21,362 bases of DNA, from contig CAZXMB010000032.1 of the NCBI GenBank assembly GCA_964641715.1, forward strand, positions 1 to 21,362, given 5' to 3'. How positions within the stretch are numbered: the first letter of the stretch is position 1; the number at the start of each line of letters is the position of its first letter. Source of the stretch: CAZXMB01 sp964641715. GTDB lineage: Bacteria > Desulfobacterota > BSN033 > UBA1163. The notes beneath the pieces were generated by a model. The model searched no databases, had not been told where the DNA came from, and saw only the letters and a program-made list of their open reading frames with translations. Of the stretch, positions 13,480-21,314 are shown in pieces. The translations under genes and the position numbers were made by a program.

Positions 13480-16125
13480 TCATCGGTCCAGCACCTGACG
13501 GACCGTTCGTGCCAGGGTGTCGGGCGTGAAGGGTTTCTGAATGTAATTGATGCCACGCTCGAGCACCCCGTGATGGACAATCGTATCATCCGTATAGCCC
13601 GATGCGAAGAGGACCTTCATTTTCGGTCTTGAAATCTTTAACCTGTCGGCAAGCTCTTTACCGCCCATTCGGGGCATAACCACATCAGTGAGCAGGAGAT
13701 GGATTTCCTTTTCGGATTGTTCTTGGGCGATTTGAATAGCCTCCTCGCCATTCGCCGCAATGAGCAGGTCATATCCCAGGTCACGAAGAATTCGAGAAGC
13801 CAGGTCACGAAGGGATGGTTCATCTTCCGCAAGCAGAATGGTTTCTGTTCCCCTGGACAGAGGAATATCCTCTCTTTTTTGTTGAAGGACATCTTCTTTT
13901 TCATCCACTCCGGGAAGGTAAATTTTAAAGGTTGTTCCTATGCCGGGTTCGCTGTAAACCCAGATATTTCCGCCGCTCTGTTTGACAATTCCGTAAACCG
14001 TAGATAATCCCAATCCTGTTCCTCTGCCTTTTTCTTTCGTGGTAAAGAAAGGTTCAAAGACCCGATCCCTGACTTCCGGGGTCATCCCGAGCCCTGTGTC
14101 ACTCATGGAAAGCCTGACATAGCGACCGGGGGTCACACCGATATGGGTGCTTGCATAGGTGTTGTCCAACTCCACATTGGCTGTCTCGATAATGAGCTTT
14201 CCGCCAGAGGGCATTGCATCCCTTGCATTGACTGCGAGATTGAGGATCACCTGCTCAACTTGACCGGGATCGGTTTTGATCTTTTGCAGATCTTCCGCCA
14301 GGGCGTAAACCAGTTCAATATCCTCACCGAGGATACGACGGAGCATCTTGTCCAGGTCCTGGAGGAGGAGATTCAGATTAAGGACTTTAAAGTCCAGGAT
14401 CTGGCGCCGGCTGAATGCCAGGAGTTGGCGGGTGAGGTTTGCGGCTCGCTCTGCGGCTTTTTGAATCTCTTCAATATTGCCTCTCAAAGGATCATCTTTT
14501 TTCAGTTCGAGGAGAGAGATTTGCCCATAACCTTTAATAACGGTGAGAAGGTTGTTGAAGTCATGGGCAATCCCTCCGCCAAGCCTTCCGATGGCCTCCA
14601 TCTTCTGTGACTGCCTGAGCTGTTCTTCGGTCCGGCGGAGCGCCTCTTCCGCCTGTTTGAGGCCGGTGATATCATCACAGGTCATCAGGTTTTCGCCTGT
14701 TTCCAATTGGACAGGAATGAAATTAATAATCTTTTCGGATCCGTCTTTACATCTGACTGTAAATACTCTGGGCCTCTTTTCCCCTGACACCGAAGAGGTC
14801 AAGTCATTCAGCCAGGCAGAGATAACCTGATGCCTGTAATCGCGATCAGGATAAGCCTTTCTGAACCAGGTTCTTCCATCGGGGACATCGTTGAGATCGT
14901 ATCCAAACAATTCCCTGAATCTGGGGTTAATATATTTGAAGGTGCCATTCTTGTCGACCATCGCCATTCCAAAAGGGGCATTTTCCGATAAAGACCGAAA
15001 CCTTTCTCTCTCAGTCCGAAGTATTTCCTCAGCTTGCTTTCGTTCCGTGATGTCCCTGACCCAGACTTGAATTCCTGGCTCTCCTGAAAAACCGATTACT
15101 TTAGCATTGATCTCTCCATCAAAAGAAGATCCATCCTTCCGGAGTAGCTTGACTTCATATTGTGAGGGGACTGGCTCCCCCCGCATTCGTGCCTGCGCTC
15201 TTTCCCGTGTCAGACCCTGGTAGTCAGGGTGATAGACGAGCCAGTGGTCAAGGCCTTCTAATTCGCCTTCCCTGTAACCGAGCATCTCATGAAGCCGGTG
15301 ATTGGCAAAGATGATCTTTAATCCCCTTTGAATAAAGATCCCATCAAAACTCTCCTCCACCAGAGTTCGATACCGTTCCTCGCTCTCCCTTAGCATCTCC
15401 GCTGTTCGCCTGTAGTCTGTGAATAATTGCGCATTGGCGATGTTGCCTGCAATCTGATTGCCCACTCCTTCAGCAAGCCGGAGATCCATTTCGGAATAGG
15501 CATTGAGCTTGACCGATCGAAAATGGAGAACCCCGATCACCCGATCTTTTGAGATCAGAGGAACTGACATAAATGAACGGAACCCAACCCGAAAAGAAGG
15601 TAAGAGACTTGGAAAACGTTCTTCCAGCTCAGTTTCATTTTCCATCTGAACGATCACTTTTGATCTGGTTCGCAAAATTTCTTCGGTCAGTGTGCCCTCT
15701 AAGGAAACCACGTCTCCCTGACGTCGCTCAGGAATTTCAATTCCTATGGCGTAAGCAACCGTGATCGTGCGGTTATCCGGATTTATGGTGTTGATAGCAA
15801 GCCTGTCAAATGGGATGATCTTCCTGACTTCCTCGGCAAACCGCTCGTAAACCTCTTCGATTTCCAATGTTGAGCTGATGATCCGGCCAATTTCGGCCAT
15901 AATCGCATTCTCTTGGGCTAATCGTTTTATCTCCTCCTCTGAACGCTTATGTTCGGTGATCTCCTGATTAATGGTATAGGCACCATTGATTTCTTGGTTT
16001 GTATCTATGAGGGAAGCATCTCCATTTCCCTGATATAAATTTTTTATTTTTGCTTCCTTATTTTTGGTCGATTTTTTAAATGTTTTTCGATTAAGTGATT
16101 CAGTTTCCTTTTCCCTTGATTTCAT
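13480..16125 (-). CDS. Hybrid histidine kinase: GAF, two PAS, HisKA, HATPase, REC
   Basis: 881 residues without membrane helices. An N-terminal tail (1-60) rich in Lys/Asn ends in NQEITEHKRSEEE, the typical last turn of a PAS domain, so a first PAS domain may have decayed or been lost. GAF spans about 85-235, PAS about 248-365 (ending RDITERKQAEE) and PAS about 372-495 (ending DDITGLKQAEE). HisKA has H521 in GGGIAHDFNNLL, HATPase_c covers about 610-738 (NLAVNARDAMPSGG, DTGLGM, GTGLGLSTV), and the receiver about 762-880 has D814 in LLTDVVMP and K864. It is a cytoplasmic sensor able to pass phosphate within itself. The next genes hold further receivers. The start ATG has only a weak CAGGG site. 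Confidence 0.93.
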   Translation of the reverse strand: MKSREKETESLNRKTFKKSTKNKEAKIKNLYQGNGDASLIDTNQEINGAYTINQEITEHKRSEEEIKRLAQENAIMAEIGRIISSTLEIEEVYERFAEEVRKIIPFDRLAINTINPDNRTITVAYAIGIEIPERRQGDVVSLEGTLTEEILRTRSKVIVQMENETELEERFPSLLPSFRVGFRSFMSVPLISKDRVIGVLHFRSVKLNAYSEMDLRLAEGVGNQIAGNIANAQLFTDYRRTAEMLRESEERYRTLVEESFDGIFIQRGLKIIFANHRLHEMLGYREGELEGLDHWLVYHPDYQGLTRERAQARMRGEPVPSQYEVKLLRKDGSSFDGEINAKVIGFSGEPGIQVWVRDITERKQAEEILRTERERFRSLSENAPFGMAMVDKNGTFKYINPRFRELFGYDLNDVPDGRTWFRKAYPDRDYRHQVISAWLNDLTSSVSGEKRPRVFTVRCKDGSEKIINFIPVQLETGENLMTCDDITGLKQAEEALRRTEEQLRQSQKMEAIGRLGGGIAHDFNNLLTVIKGYGQISLLELKKDDPLRGNIEEIQKAAERAANLTRQLLAFSRRQILDFKVLNLNLLLQDLDKMLRRILGEDIELVYALAEDLQKIKTDPGQVEQVILNLAVNARDAMPSGGKLIIETANVELDNTYASTHIGVTPGRYVRLSMSDTGLGMTPEVRDRVFEPFFTTKEKGRGTGLGLSTVYGIVKQSGGNIWVYSEPGIGTTFKIYLPGVDEKEDVLQQKREDIPLSRGTETILLAEDEPSLRDLASRILRDLGYDLLIAANGEEAIQIAQEQSEKEIHLLLTDVVMPRMGGKELADRLKISRPKMKVLFASGYTDDTIVHHGVLERGINYIQKPFTPDTLARTVRQVLDR

Positions 16126-16392
16126 AGAAAAGCCCTGATAGAAAATATTGGCTGAGAAAAATTAATATGATTAAAAAAGCAAATTTTATTCCAAAATGCT
16201 CAAAATTTTCATAATAAATCACTTTTTATTCATATCTTATTGTTTTTTAAAGATTTTTAAAGTTTTAAAATAATTTTCAGATACGGGCGGGAAAGGATGG
16301 AGCAGATTAAAAGTGGATAATTTTTGAAAAATTTACTCAGAAAGTGACAATTTTGCACTAATCAACCAAAAGGGATGATGGAACGATGGAAT
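16126..16392. other. AT-rich intergenic region upstream of the hybrid kinase
   Basis: About 270 bp with long A/T runs, far more AT-rich than the surrounding genes. It should contain the kinase promoter (minus strand), but I found no convincing -35/-10 pair or sigma-54 site. No coding potential and no clear hairpin terminator is visible. Confidence 0.5.
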
Positions 16393-16913
16393 ATTGGAAT
16401 ATTGGAATGATGGGACCGGAAAATAATAGAATAATGCTATAATCGGATAACCATCATGACGTTTTCATTTGCTTTCAAAAATATCTTTCCAATCTCCGAA
16501 CTTCTGCTTTTTCTGAAGAGATTCCATTAATTTGAGTAATTCATTTTCAACCTTATAATGGAGTTGATCCATTTGTTCGTATTCTCCCTGCGTCATTTGC
16601 CCGGCTTGTCGAAAGCTATCGTAACATGAATGAAATTCTCCACACGAGCCGAGAGCAAAATTCAGATAGTTCAAGTACTCTTTAAGGGTCCGGCGGCAAT
16701 AACCTTCTGAAATGTTTCTCGATATACTATGAGCGGCATCAATGCCATTACCAGCGACTTTCTTAAGTTCGAATGGGAAATTAGAAAATATTTTGCAAGC
16801 CATTATATAAAGGGAAACTGAATCCTGCCATACCCGAAGCCTCTTAAAACCTCTATTGATATTTTTTCGGTCCACTTTTTCTTGCCACTATTCCATTATT
16901 CCAATATTCCAAT
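16393..16913. mobile_element. Candidate element B: four-helix-bundle gene with 21-bp inverted repeats
   Basis: The arm at 16393-16413 and the arm at 16893-16913 are inverted copies that agree in 20 of 21 bases; both contain ATTGGAATATTGGAAT followed by RATGG. The left arm continues outward with further GATGGAA units from about 16371. A single gene (16465-16875) fills the inside. The right arm ends 7 bp from the stop of the molybdopterin subunit gene. No transposase is present and no target duplication is evident. Mobility is inferred from structure. Confidence 0.65.
16465..16875 (-). CDS. Four-helix-bundle protein (23S rRNA intervening-sequence protein family), copy B
   Basis: 136 residues with the classical signature FKRLRVWQDSVSLYIMACKI near the N-terminus, ISRNISEGYCRRTLKEYLNY in the middle and LGSCGEFHSCYD after it. 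It belongs to a different branch of the family from the copies at 9018-9374 and 19302-19664, which lack the RVWQ start and carry NYRAA/NYIEA. The start appears to be GTG at 16875; the upstream GGCAAG site is weak. It fills element B, with the stop about 50 bp from the left arm. The biochemical function of the family is unknown; the fold binds nucleic acid in the related Avd protein. A link to the upstream molybdenum enzyme is unlikely. Confidence 0.88.
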   Translation of the reverse strand: MDRKNINRGFKRLRVWQDSVSLYIMACKIFSNFPFELKKVAGNGIDAAHSISRNISEGYCRRTLKEYLNYLNFALGSCGEFHSCYDSFRQAGQMTQGEYEQMDQLHYKVENELLKLMESLQKKQKFGDWKDIFESK

Positions 16914-16920
16914 TGAGTAG

Positions 16921-19215
16921 TTACTTCCTCTTTTCTTTTAACGCTGACAATACCTTCTCCGGAGTGATGGGAAGGTCTTTGATCCTCACTCCCACGGCAT
17001 CGTAGATAGCATTGGCAATGGCCGGTGCGGTTGGTACCAATCCGGGTTCCCCGATTCCTTTTGCGCCAAAAGGCCCGAAGGGATCATTCGTTTCAATGAC
17101 GACTGCTTCGATGTTGGGAACATCCTTAGCCGTGAGAATCTTATAGTCGAGGAAGTTCGGGTTCATCACCTTACCCTTCTCCAAGATGAGCCTTTCGGTC
17201 AGGGCGTAGCCAATTCCCATGGTCGCCCCTCCATAGACCTGACCTTCGAGGAGCATGGGATTGATCGCCCTTCCCACATCATGGGCAGCAACATATTTGA
17301 GGATCTTGACCTGACCGGTCTCTTTGTCAACCTCCACTTCAACACCATGGGTCCCATAGGCATAGGTGACCGAGAGGTTTCCCTTGAATTCTCTATCCAG
17401 ATTTTCATTATTGGGATCATAGAAATGCTCTGCCATCACCATGTTCCCGCCCGCTGTATAATGACCGGCCCTCAATATCTTTCCCAGAGGGGATTTCTTC
17501 TCAGGGTCGGTCTTGGAATAGACCGTCCGGTCCCGGATATCTAAATTTTCAGGGGATTCGCCAAGAGATTTGGCAGCCACTTCAAGAAGCTGTTCCTTAA
17601 CTTTTTTGGCAGCACCTCTGGCTGAGTTCCCGGCAACAAAGGTTGTCCGGCTCGCATGGGCACCCACATCCCAGGGACAGATATCAGTATCGGTATGGGT
17701 GATGACGATATCCTCAATTCTCACTCCGAGCTCTTCGGCGACGATCTGGGCAATCACAGTATCAGATCCCTGGCCCATATCCGTGGCTCCAGTGATCACA
17801 TTGACTGTCCCAAAGTCATCGATCTTGATGATTGTTCCGCAACCATCCGATTTATAGACCCTGGCACCACCCCCCACATGGATCATCGAAGCCATCCCGA
17901 TTCCTCTTCCGTCTCTTCTTCCACGGTTCTGCCGCCAATCCAATTTCTGGGCGACGGCATCAATACACTCTTTCAGGCCACAGGTATTGATCCTGAAGTT
18001 CTGAGGGGTCACTTCACCCGGGGTATTGGCATTTCTCAACCTGAAATCAAGAGGATCGATCCCTGCCATCTCCGCAAGGATGTCAATCTGGGAATCAATG
18101 GCAAAGGTAGCCTGGGGATTTCCATATCCCCTCATGGCCTGAGAGTAAGTATTATTCGTGTAGACGCATTTGGCCACATACCGGACATTTGGGACTTTGT
18201 AGAGGGAGGAGATGGGCATCATCATCACCGAAGGGGTGGTCGCTCCCCAGGAGGTATAGGCCCCGTTGTCAAGAATCATTTTGATATCACGAAAGGTGAG
18301 CCTTCCGTCCTTTGTGCACCCCTGGGCAATATCGATGATGGCAGGCTGTCTGGGAGAGGTGGCAAAGAATTCCTCTTCACGGTTGAAGAGGATCTTAACG
18401 GGTTTACGGGTCTTTTGGGCCAGTAGGATGGCGATGTATTCATAGGCATAGGTATCGAGCTTGCTTCCAAACCCGCCTCCAATCATGGTTTTAATGACCC
18501 GGACTTTCTTACTCTTGAGTCCCATGGCTGAAAGGGCCTCGGTATAATCTCTCTGAGCCAGGGAGGGGATCTGGGTATTAGTGTAGACCGTCAGATTATT
18601 CTTCGGATCGAATAGGGCCAAACATCCGCTCGTTCCCATACAACAATGGGTAACCCAGGTCACTCTGAAACGGTCCTCTGCCACAAAGGCTGAATTTTTT
18701 CTTGCCTCCTCCACGTCTCCAGCCACAAGCTTCCAGGGAAGGTTGAGAACATTGGTCGGCCTTTTCTCTTTTCCGCCCACATGTTCCTCATGGATCAAAA
18801 TGGCTCCTTCTTTCATTGCCTCTTCAGGATCAAAGACAGGAGGAAGAATTTCATATTCCACTTTAATAAGATTGAGAGCCTCCTCAACAATCTCAGGGTC
18901 AATGGCCGCCACAGCCGCCACCTCGTCTCGATAAGAGCAGACTTTTTTTGCTTTGAGAGGGGTGTTGTCCTTATAAACACCGAATTTAATGAGGGGGATG
19001 TTATAACCCGTTAAGACAGCCTTGACCCCGGGAAGCCTTTCTGCCTGGGAGGTATCGATATTTAATATTTTTGCATGGGGATGAGGACTGTAGAGAATCT
19101 TCCCATAGAGCATTCCGGGAAGCTTAAGATCATGGATATAGACAGCCTTTCCCGTGACCTTCTCCTGCGCATCCATCTTGGGGACCCGTTTTCCGATATT
19201 AATGAACTCTTCCAT
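16921..19215 (-). CDS. Xanthine dehydrogenase-family molybdopterin-binding large subunit
   Basis: 764 residues, full length. It begins with the a/b-hammerhead domain (VPKMDAQEKVTGKAVYIHDL) and has the cofactor motifs GGGFGSK (246-252), MRGYGNPQ (361-368), GQGSDT (481-486) and GAKGIGEPGLVP (717-728), with the catalytic Glu of the family at about 723. It holds the Mo-pterin cofactor and hydroxylates or reduces an organic substrate, exchanging electrons with the 2Fe-2S subunit. The sequence recalls 4-hydroxybenzoyl-CoA reductase alpha and related anaerobic enzymes, but substrate-pocket residues do not let me choose one. The CPWDVGAHASRTTF stretch is typical of the broad family. AGGGGG precedes the ATG. 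It is separated from the 2Fe-2S gene by an inserted element. Confidence 0.9.
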   Translation of the reverse strand: MEEFINIGKRVPKMDAQEKVTGKAVYIHDLKLPGMLYGKILYSPHPHAKILNIDTSQAERLPGVKAVLTGYNIPLIKFGVYKDNTPLKAKKVCSYRDEVAAVAAIDPEIVEEALNLIKVEYEILPPVFDPEEAMKEGAILIHEEHVGGKEKRPTNVLNLPWKLVAGDVEEARKNSAFVAEDRFRVTWVTHCCMGTSGCLALFDPKNNLTVYTNTQIPSLAQRDYTEALSAMGLKSKKVRVIKTMIGGGFGSKLDTYAYEYIAILLAQKTRKPVKILFNREEEFFATSPRQPAIIDIAQGCTKDGRLTFRDIKMILDNGAYTSWGATTPSVMMMPISSLYKVPNVRYVAKCVYTNNTYSQAMRGYGNPQATFAIDSQIDILAEMAGIDPLDFRLRNANTPGEVTPQNFRINTCGLKECIDAVAQKLDWRQNRGRRDGRGIGMASMIHVGGGARVYKSDGCGTIIKIDDFGTVNVITGATDMGQGSDTVIAQIVAEELGVRIEDIVITHTDTDICPWDVGAHASRTTFVAGNSARGAAKKVKEQLLEVAAKSLGESPENLDIRDRTVYSKTDPEKKSPLGKILRAGHYTAGGNMVMAEHFYDPNNENLDREFKGNLSVTYAYGTHGVEVEVDKETGQVKILKYVAAHDVGRAINPMLLEGQVYGGATMGIGYALTERLILEKGKVMNPNFLDYKILTAKDVPNIEAVVIETNDPFGPFGAKGIGEPGLVPTAPAIANAIYDAVGVRIKDLPITPEKVLSALKEKRK

Positions 19216-19234
19216 GACAACCCCCTTTTATCTA

Positions 19235-19709
19235 AAATTCGAAATTCGAATATCGAAATTCGAAACAAATTCGAAATTCAAATGACCAAATTTCATAAAC
19301 ATTATTCGCTCTTTCTTAAAATTGCCCCAAAGATATTCGTCAGTTCTGAAGCTTCGTTTTCTAAAAACTTACGCTCATTTTCCAGATCTGACTCATCAGT
19401 ATCTATTAATTTCAACCAATATCGACTTTCTTTAGATTCTTTCCTACAAATTTTTATCCTCACGATAAAGTCCTTTTTACTTAGGGCTTCATTAGCCTCA
19501 ATATAATTTGATCCAATAGAACCAGATGCCTTAATCAGTTGTTTTCCATCTTCAAGGTTAGCTATTATTTTCGGCAATAATTTTACAAAAGCCCTAACTC
19601 TTCTTGCAAACTTAAGTGTGCGTTCCTCCAAATCATATTTTTTCGAATTTTGTATTTTGGTCATTTGAGTTTGTTTCGTGCTTCGGATTTCGTATTTCGA
19701 ATTTATTCG
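19235..19709. mobile_element. Candidate element C: compact four-helix-bundle element with long terminal inverted repeats
   Basis: Left end 19235-19300 and right end 19641-19709 are inverted versions of each other. Both carry ATTCGAAAT-type units at the outside, then CGAAACAAA (19261-19269; complement at 19670-19678), then CAAATGACCAAA (19279-19290; complement at 19656-19667), in the same order. The gene fills nearly all of the inside: its ATG is the ATG of CAAATGACCAAA in the right repeat, and its stop lies next to the left repeat. The element starts 7 bp after the 2Fe-2S stop and ends about 10 bp before the ribosome binding site of the large subunit, so it sits neatly between two operon genes. 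Confidence 0.72.
19302..19664 (-). CDS. Four-helix-bundle protein (23S rRNA intervening-sequence protein superfamily), copy C
   Basis: 120 residues, helical throughout: LEERTLKFARRVRAFVKLLPK, GKQLIKASGSIGSNYIEANE, KKDFIVRIKICRKESKESRYW, LIDTDESDLENERKFLENEA. It is clearly related to copy A at 9018-9374 by the same order of motifs (ERT..FA, LPK, NY..A, DFI, ES.YW..LID). The first residues MTKIQNSKK are encoded by the terminal repeat itself. No strong ribosome binding site precedes the ATG; it would be read from the operon message of the molybdenum enzyme. The function is unknown; I see no reason to place it in the enzyme complex. Confidence 0.87.
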   Translation of the reverse strand: MTKIQNSKKYDLEERTLKFARRVRAFVKLLPKIIANLEDGKQLIKASGSIGSNYIEANEALSKKDFIVRIKICRKESKESRYWLKLIDTDESDLENERKFLENEASELTNIFGAILRKSE

Positions 19710-19715
19710 TTGTTA

Positions 19716-20180
19716 CTATTTGCTAACTGATTTGATGGCCTCAACGATTTGGAGATAACCCGTGCACCGGCATATATTTCCAGCGATCCCGTTTCGGACC
19801 TCTTCGTCTGTGGGCTTCGGGTTCTCATCAAGAAGGGCTTTGGCAGAGAGGACCATCCCGGGTGTGCAGAAACCACACTGGATCGCCCCGTGTTCGATAA
19901 AAGCCTTCTGAATGGGATGGAGATTGCCCTGTGCGTCGGTTAATCCTTCAATAGTGGTCACACTCTTTCCTTCCACTTCTTGAGCGGGGAGGATGCAGGA
20001 GTTGACTGCCTTCCCATCCAGAAGAACTGTGCAGGCACCGCATTCCCCCATGCCGCAGCCTTCTTTTGTTCCCGTAAGTTCCAATTTATCCCTTAGCAAT
20101 TGCAAAAGGGTGAGATGGGGTTCAACTTCTAACTCCACATGGTCTCCATTCAAAGTGAAACTAATAGCTCGCTTCATCAT
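19716..20180 (-). CDS. 2Fe-2S subunit of a xanthine dehydrogenase-family enzyme
   Basis: 154 residues, full length. The plant-type 2Fe-2S cluster is bound by C42, C47, C50 (GCGMGECGAC) and C62; the second, helical-domain cluster by C102, C105 (CGFC), C137 and C139 (CRC). The pattern matches CoxS/HcrC/XdhC-type small subunits, which pass electrons between the Mo site and the FAD subunit. AGGAG stands before two consecutive ATG codons (20180 and 20177); either may be used. All eight cysteines are present, so both clusters should form. Confidence 0.95.
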   Translation of the reverse strand: MMKRAISFTLNGDHVELEVEPHLTLLQLLRDKLELTGTKEGCGMGECGACTVLLDGKAVNSCILPAQEVEGKSVTTIEGLTDAQGNLHPIQKAFIEHGAIQCGFCTPGMVLSAKALLDENPKPTDEEVRNGIAGNICRCTGYLQIVEAIKSVSK

Positions 20181-20204
20181 TTAATTCTCCTATAAATTAA
20201 ATTT

Positions 20205-20336
20205 CAATAACCAAATCTCAAATTCCAAATAATAATCAATCACCAATTTACAATCACCAAACAATAACCAATTCTTAAATTTGTTCATTGGTAATCGGAA
20301 CTTATTTGATTATTGGTGCTTGGAATTCGGTTATTA
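20205..20336. repeat. Geneless AT-rich inverted array between the FAD and 2Fe-2S genes
   Basis: The left side starts AATAACC and carries AATTCCAA, AATAATCAA and several CACCAA units. The right side, read on the other strand, also starts AATAACC and carries AATTCCAA, CACCAA, AATAATCAA and ATTACC. The two arms meet near 20275 with no gene between. It looks like an empty version of the arm-gene-arm elements, with its own repeat sequence. It fills almost the whole gap between two operon genes. Confidence 0.6.
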
Positions 20337-20342
20337 TCAAAA

Positions 20343-21314
20343 TTACCATAACCTCACAGGAAATACGGTTTCCTCTGGTCTCAGAACCCTTTCAATTGAT
20401 TTCATCACCATTCTTCTTACCAGGACTCTCACCATATCTCTCCGGTACCATGCCTCACCCCGGATGCTATCCCTTGGACGGGCTTCTTTGGCCGCTGTTT
20501 CAGCGGCCTCCTCTAGGAGTTCGTCACTGATTTTCTTTCCCCTTAAAAGGTTTTCAGCCTGAATTGCCCTCATCGGTGTCGGGGCAGCGACTCCCAAAGC
20601 GATTCGGACTTCTTTACAGACCACCTCATCACCCTCAAGAGAGTGCAGGACGGTTGAAATGGGGGAGGTGGTGCAGAGGATATCGGAGCAGGTGACCGTT
20701 GACCGATCAAGAGAAAGAAGGACAGCAACTCCAAGGATAGGGAGGTCGAGCGCCTGTCTTCTCTGATGTTTCCAGTAGGCTGAGCCCGTATTGGGAAGAG
20801 GCTTCGGAATGGAGATCTCTGTCAGGATTTCACCCCTCTGCAAAATTGTTTCGCCAGGCCCGGAGAAGAATTCATCAATGGAAATTGTTCTTTCCGACTT
20901 TGGACTCTTTAATTTGACCCGGGCACCCAGGACGAGAAGGGGTGCCACTGTATCCGCAGAGGGGGCAGCGGTGCAGATGTTTCCACCGATGGTCGCCACA
21001 TTACGAATCTGAACAGAGCCAAGAACATCCACGGCATCGGATAGGGCAGAAAAATCCTTTCTGATCAACTCCAATTTTTCGATGGTCCGGTGAGTTACCA
21101 TTGGCCCAATCCTCAAAGAACCATTGTACTCGATCTGATCCAGGCCCGGAATTTCATGGAGGGAGATGAGAACATCGGGTGATATCTCCTTCTGTTTGAT
21201 CATCACCATAACATCTGTCCCGCCGGCGATCAGTCTTGCCTTTTCACCGTACTGATTTAAGAGGGAGAGGGCTTCCTCTAGGGTTTTGGGCTTGAGGTAG
21301 TCAAACTTTTTCAT
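20343..21314 (-). CDS. FAD-binding subunit of a xanthine dehydrogenase-family enzyme
   Basis: 323 residues. FAD-binding motifs: AGGTD at 30-34 and TIGGNICTA at 108-116, followed by the C-terminal CO-dehydrogenase flavoprotein domain (RDSIRGEAWYRRDMVRVLV). The medium subunit passes electrons between the 2Fe-2S subunit and an external acceptor or donor. I looked for the cysteine-rich 4Fe-4S insertion of HcrB-type (4-hydroxybenzoyl-CoA reductase) subunits and did not find it; the few cysteines are scattered. This argues against the canonical benzoyl-CoA-type enzyme. GGAGG precedes the ATG. It is the first gene of the operon in this window; only 48 bases upstream are visible, with no clear promoter. 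Confidence 0.93.
   Translation of the reverse strand: MKKFDYLKPKTLEEALSLLNQYGEKARLIAGGTDVMVMIKQKEISPDVLISLHEIPGLDQIEYNGSLRIGPMVTHRTIEKLELIRKDFSALSDAVDVLGSVQIRNVATIGGNICTAAPSADTVAPLLVLGARVKLKSPKSERTISIDEFFSGPGETILQRGEILTEISIPKPLPNTGSAYWKHQRRQALDLPILGVAVLLSLDRSTVTCSDILCTTSPISTVLHSLEGDEVVCKEVRIALGVAAPTPMRAIQAENLLRGKKISDELLEEAAETAAKEARPRDSIRGEAWYRRDMVRVLVRRMVMKSIERVLRPEETVFPVRLW

Noticed and set aside
16465..16875. 23S rRNA intervening sequence
   Set aside because: No rRNA sequence flanks the gene; it lies between two protein-coding genes.
17656..18426. 256-residue plus-strand open frame inside the molybdopterin subunit gene
   Set aside because: It is antisense to a full-length conserved enzyme gene, rich in His/Asp/Gly as expected for a shadow frame, with no domain.
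16921..21314. Firm call as 4-hydroxybenzoyl-CoA reductase (hcrABC)
   Set aside because: The FAD subunit lacks a visible 4Fe-4S insertion and no aromatic-degradation genes are adjacent; only the xanthine dehydrogenase family level is safe.
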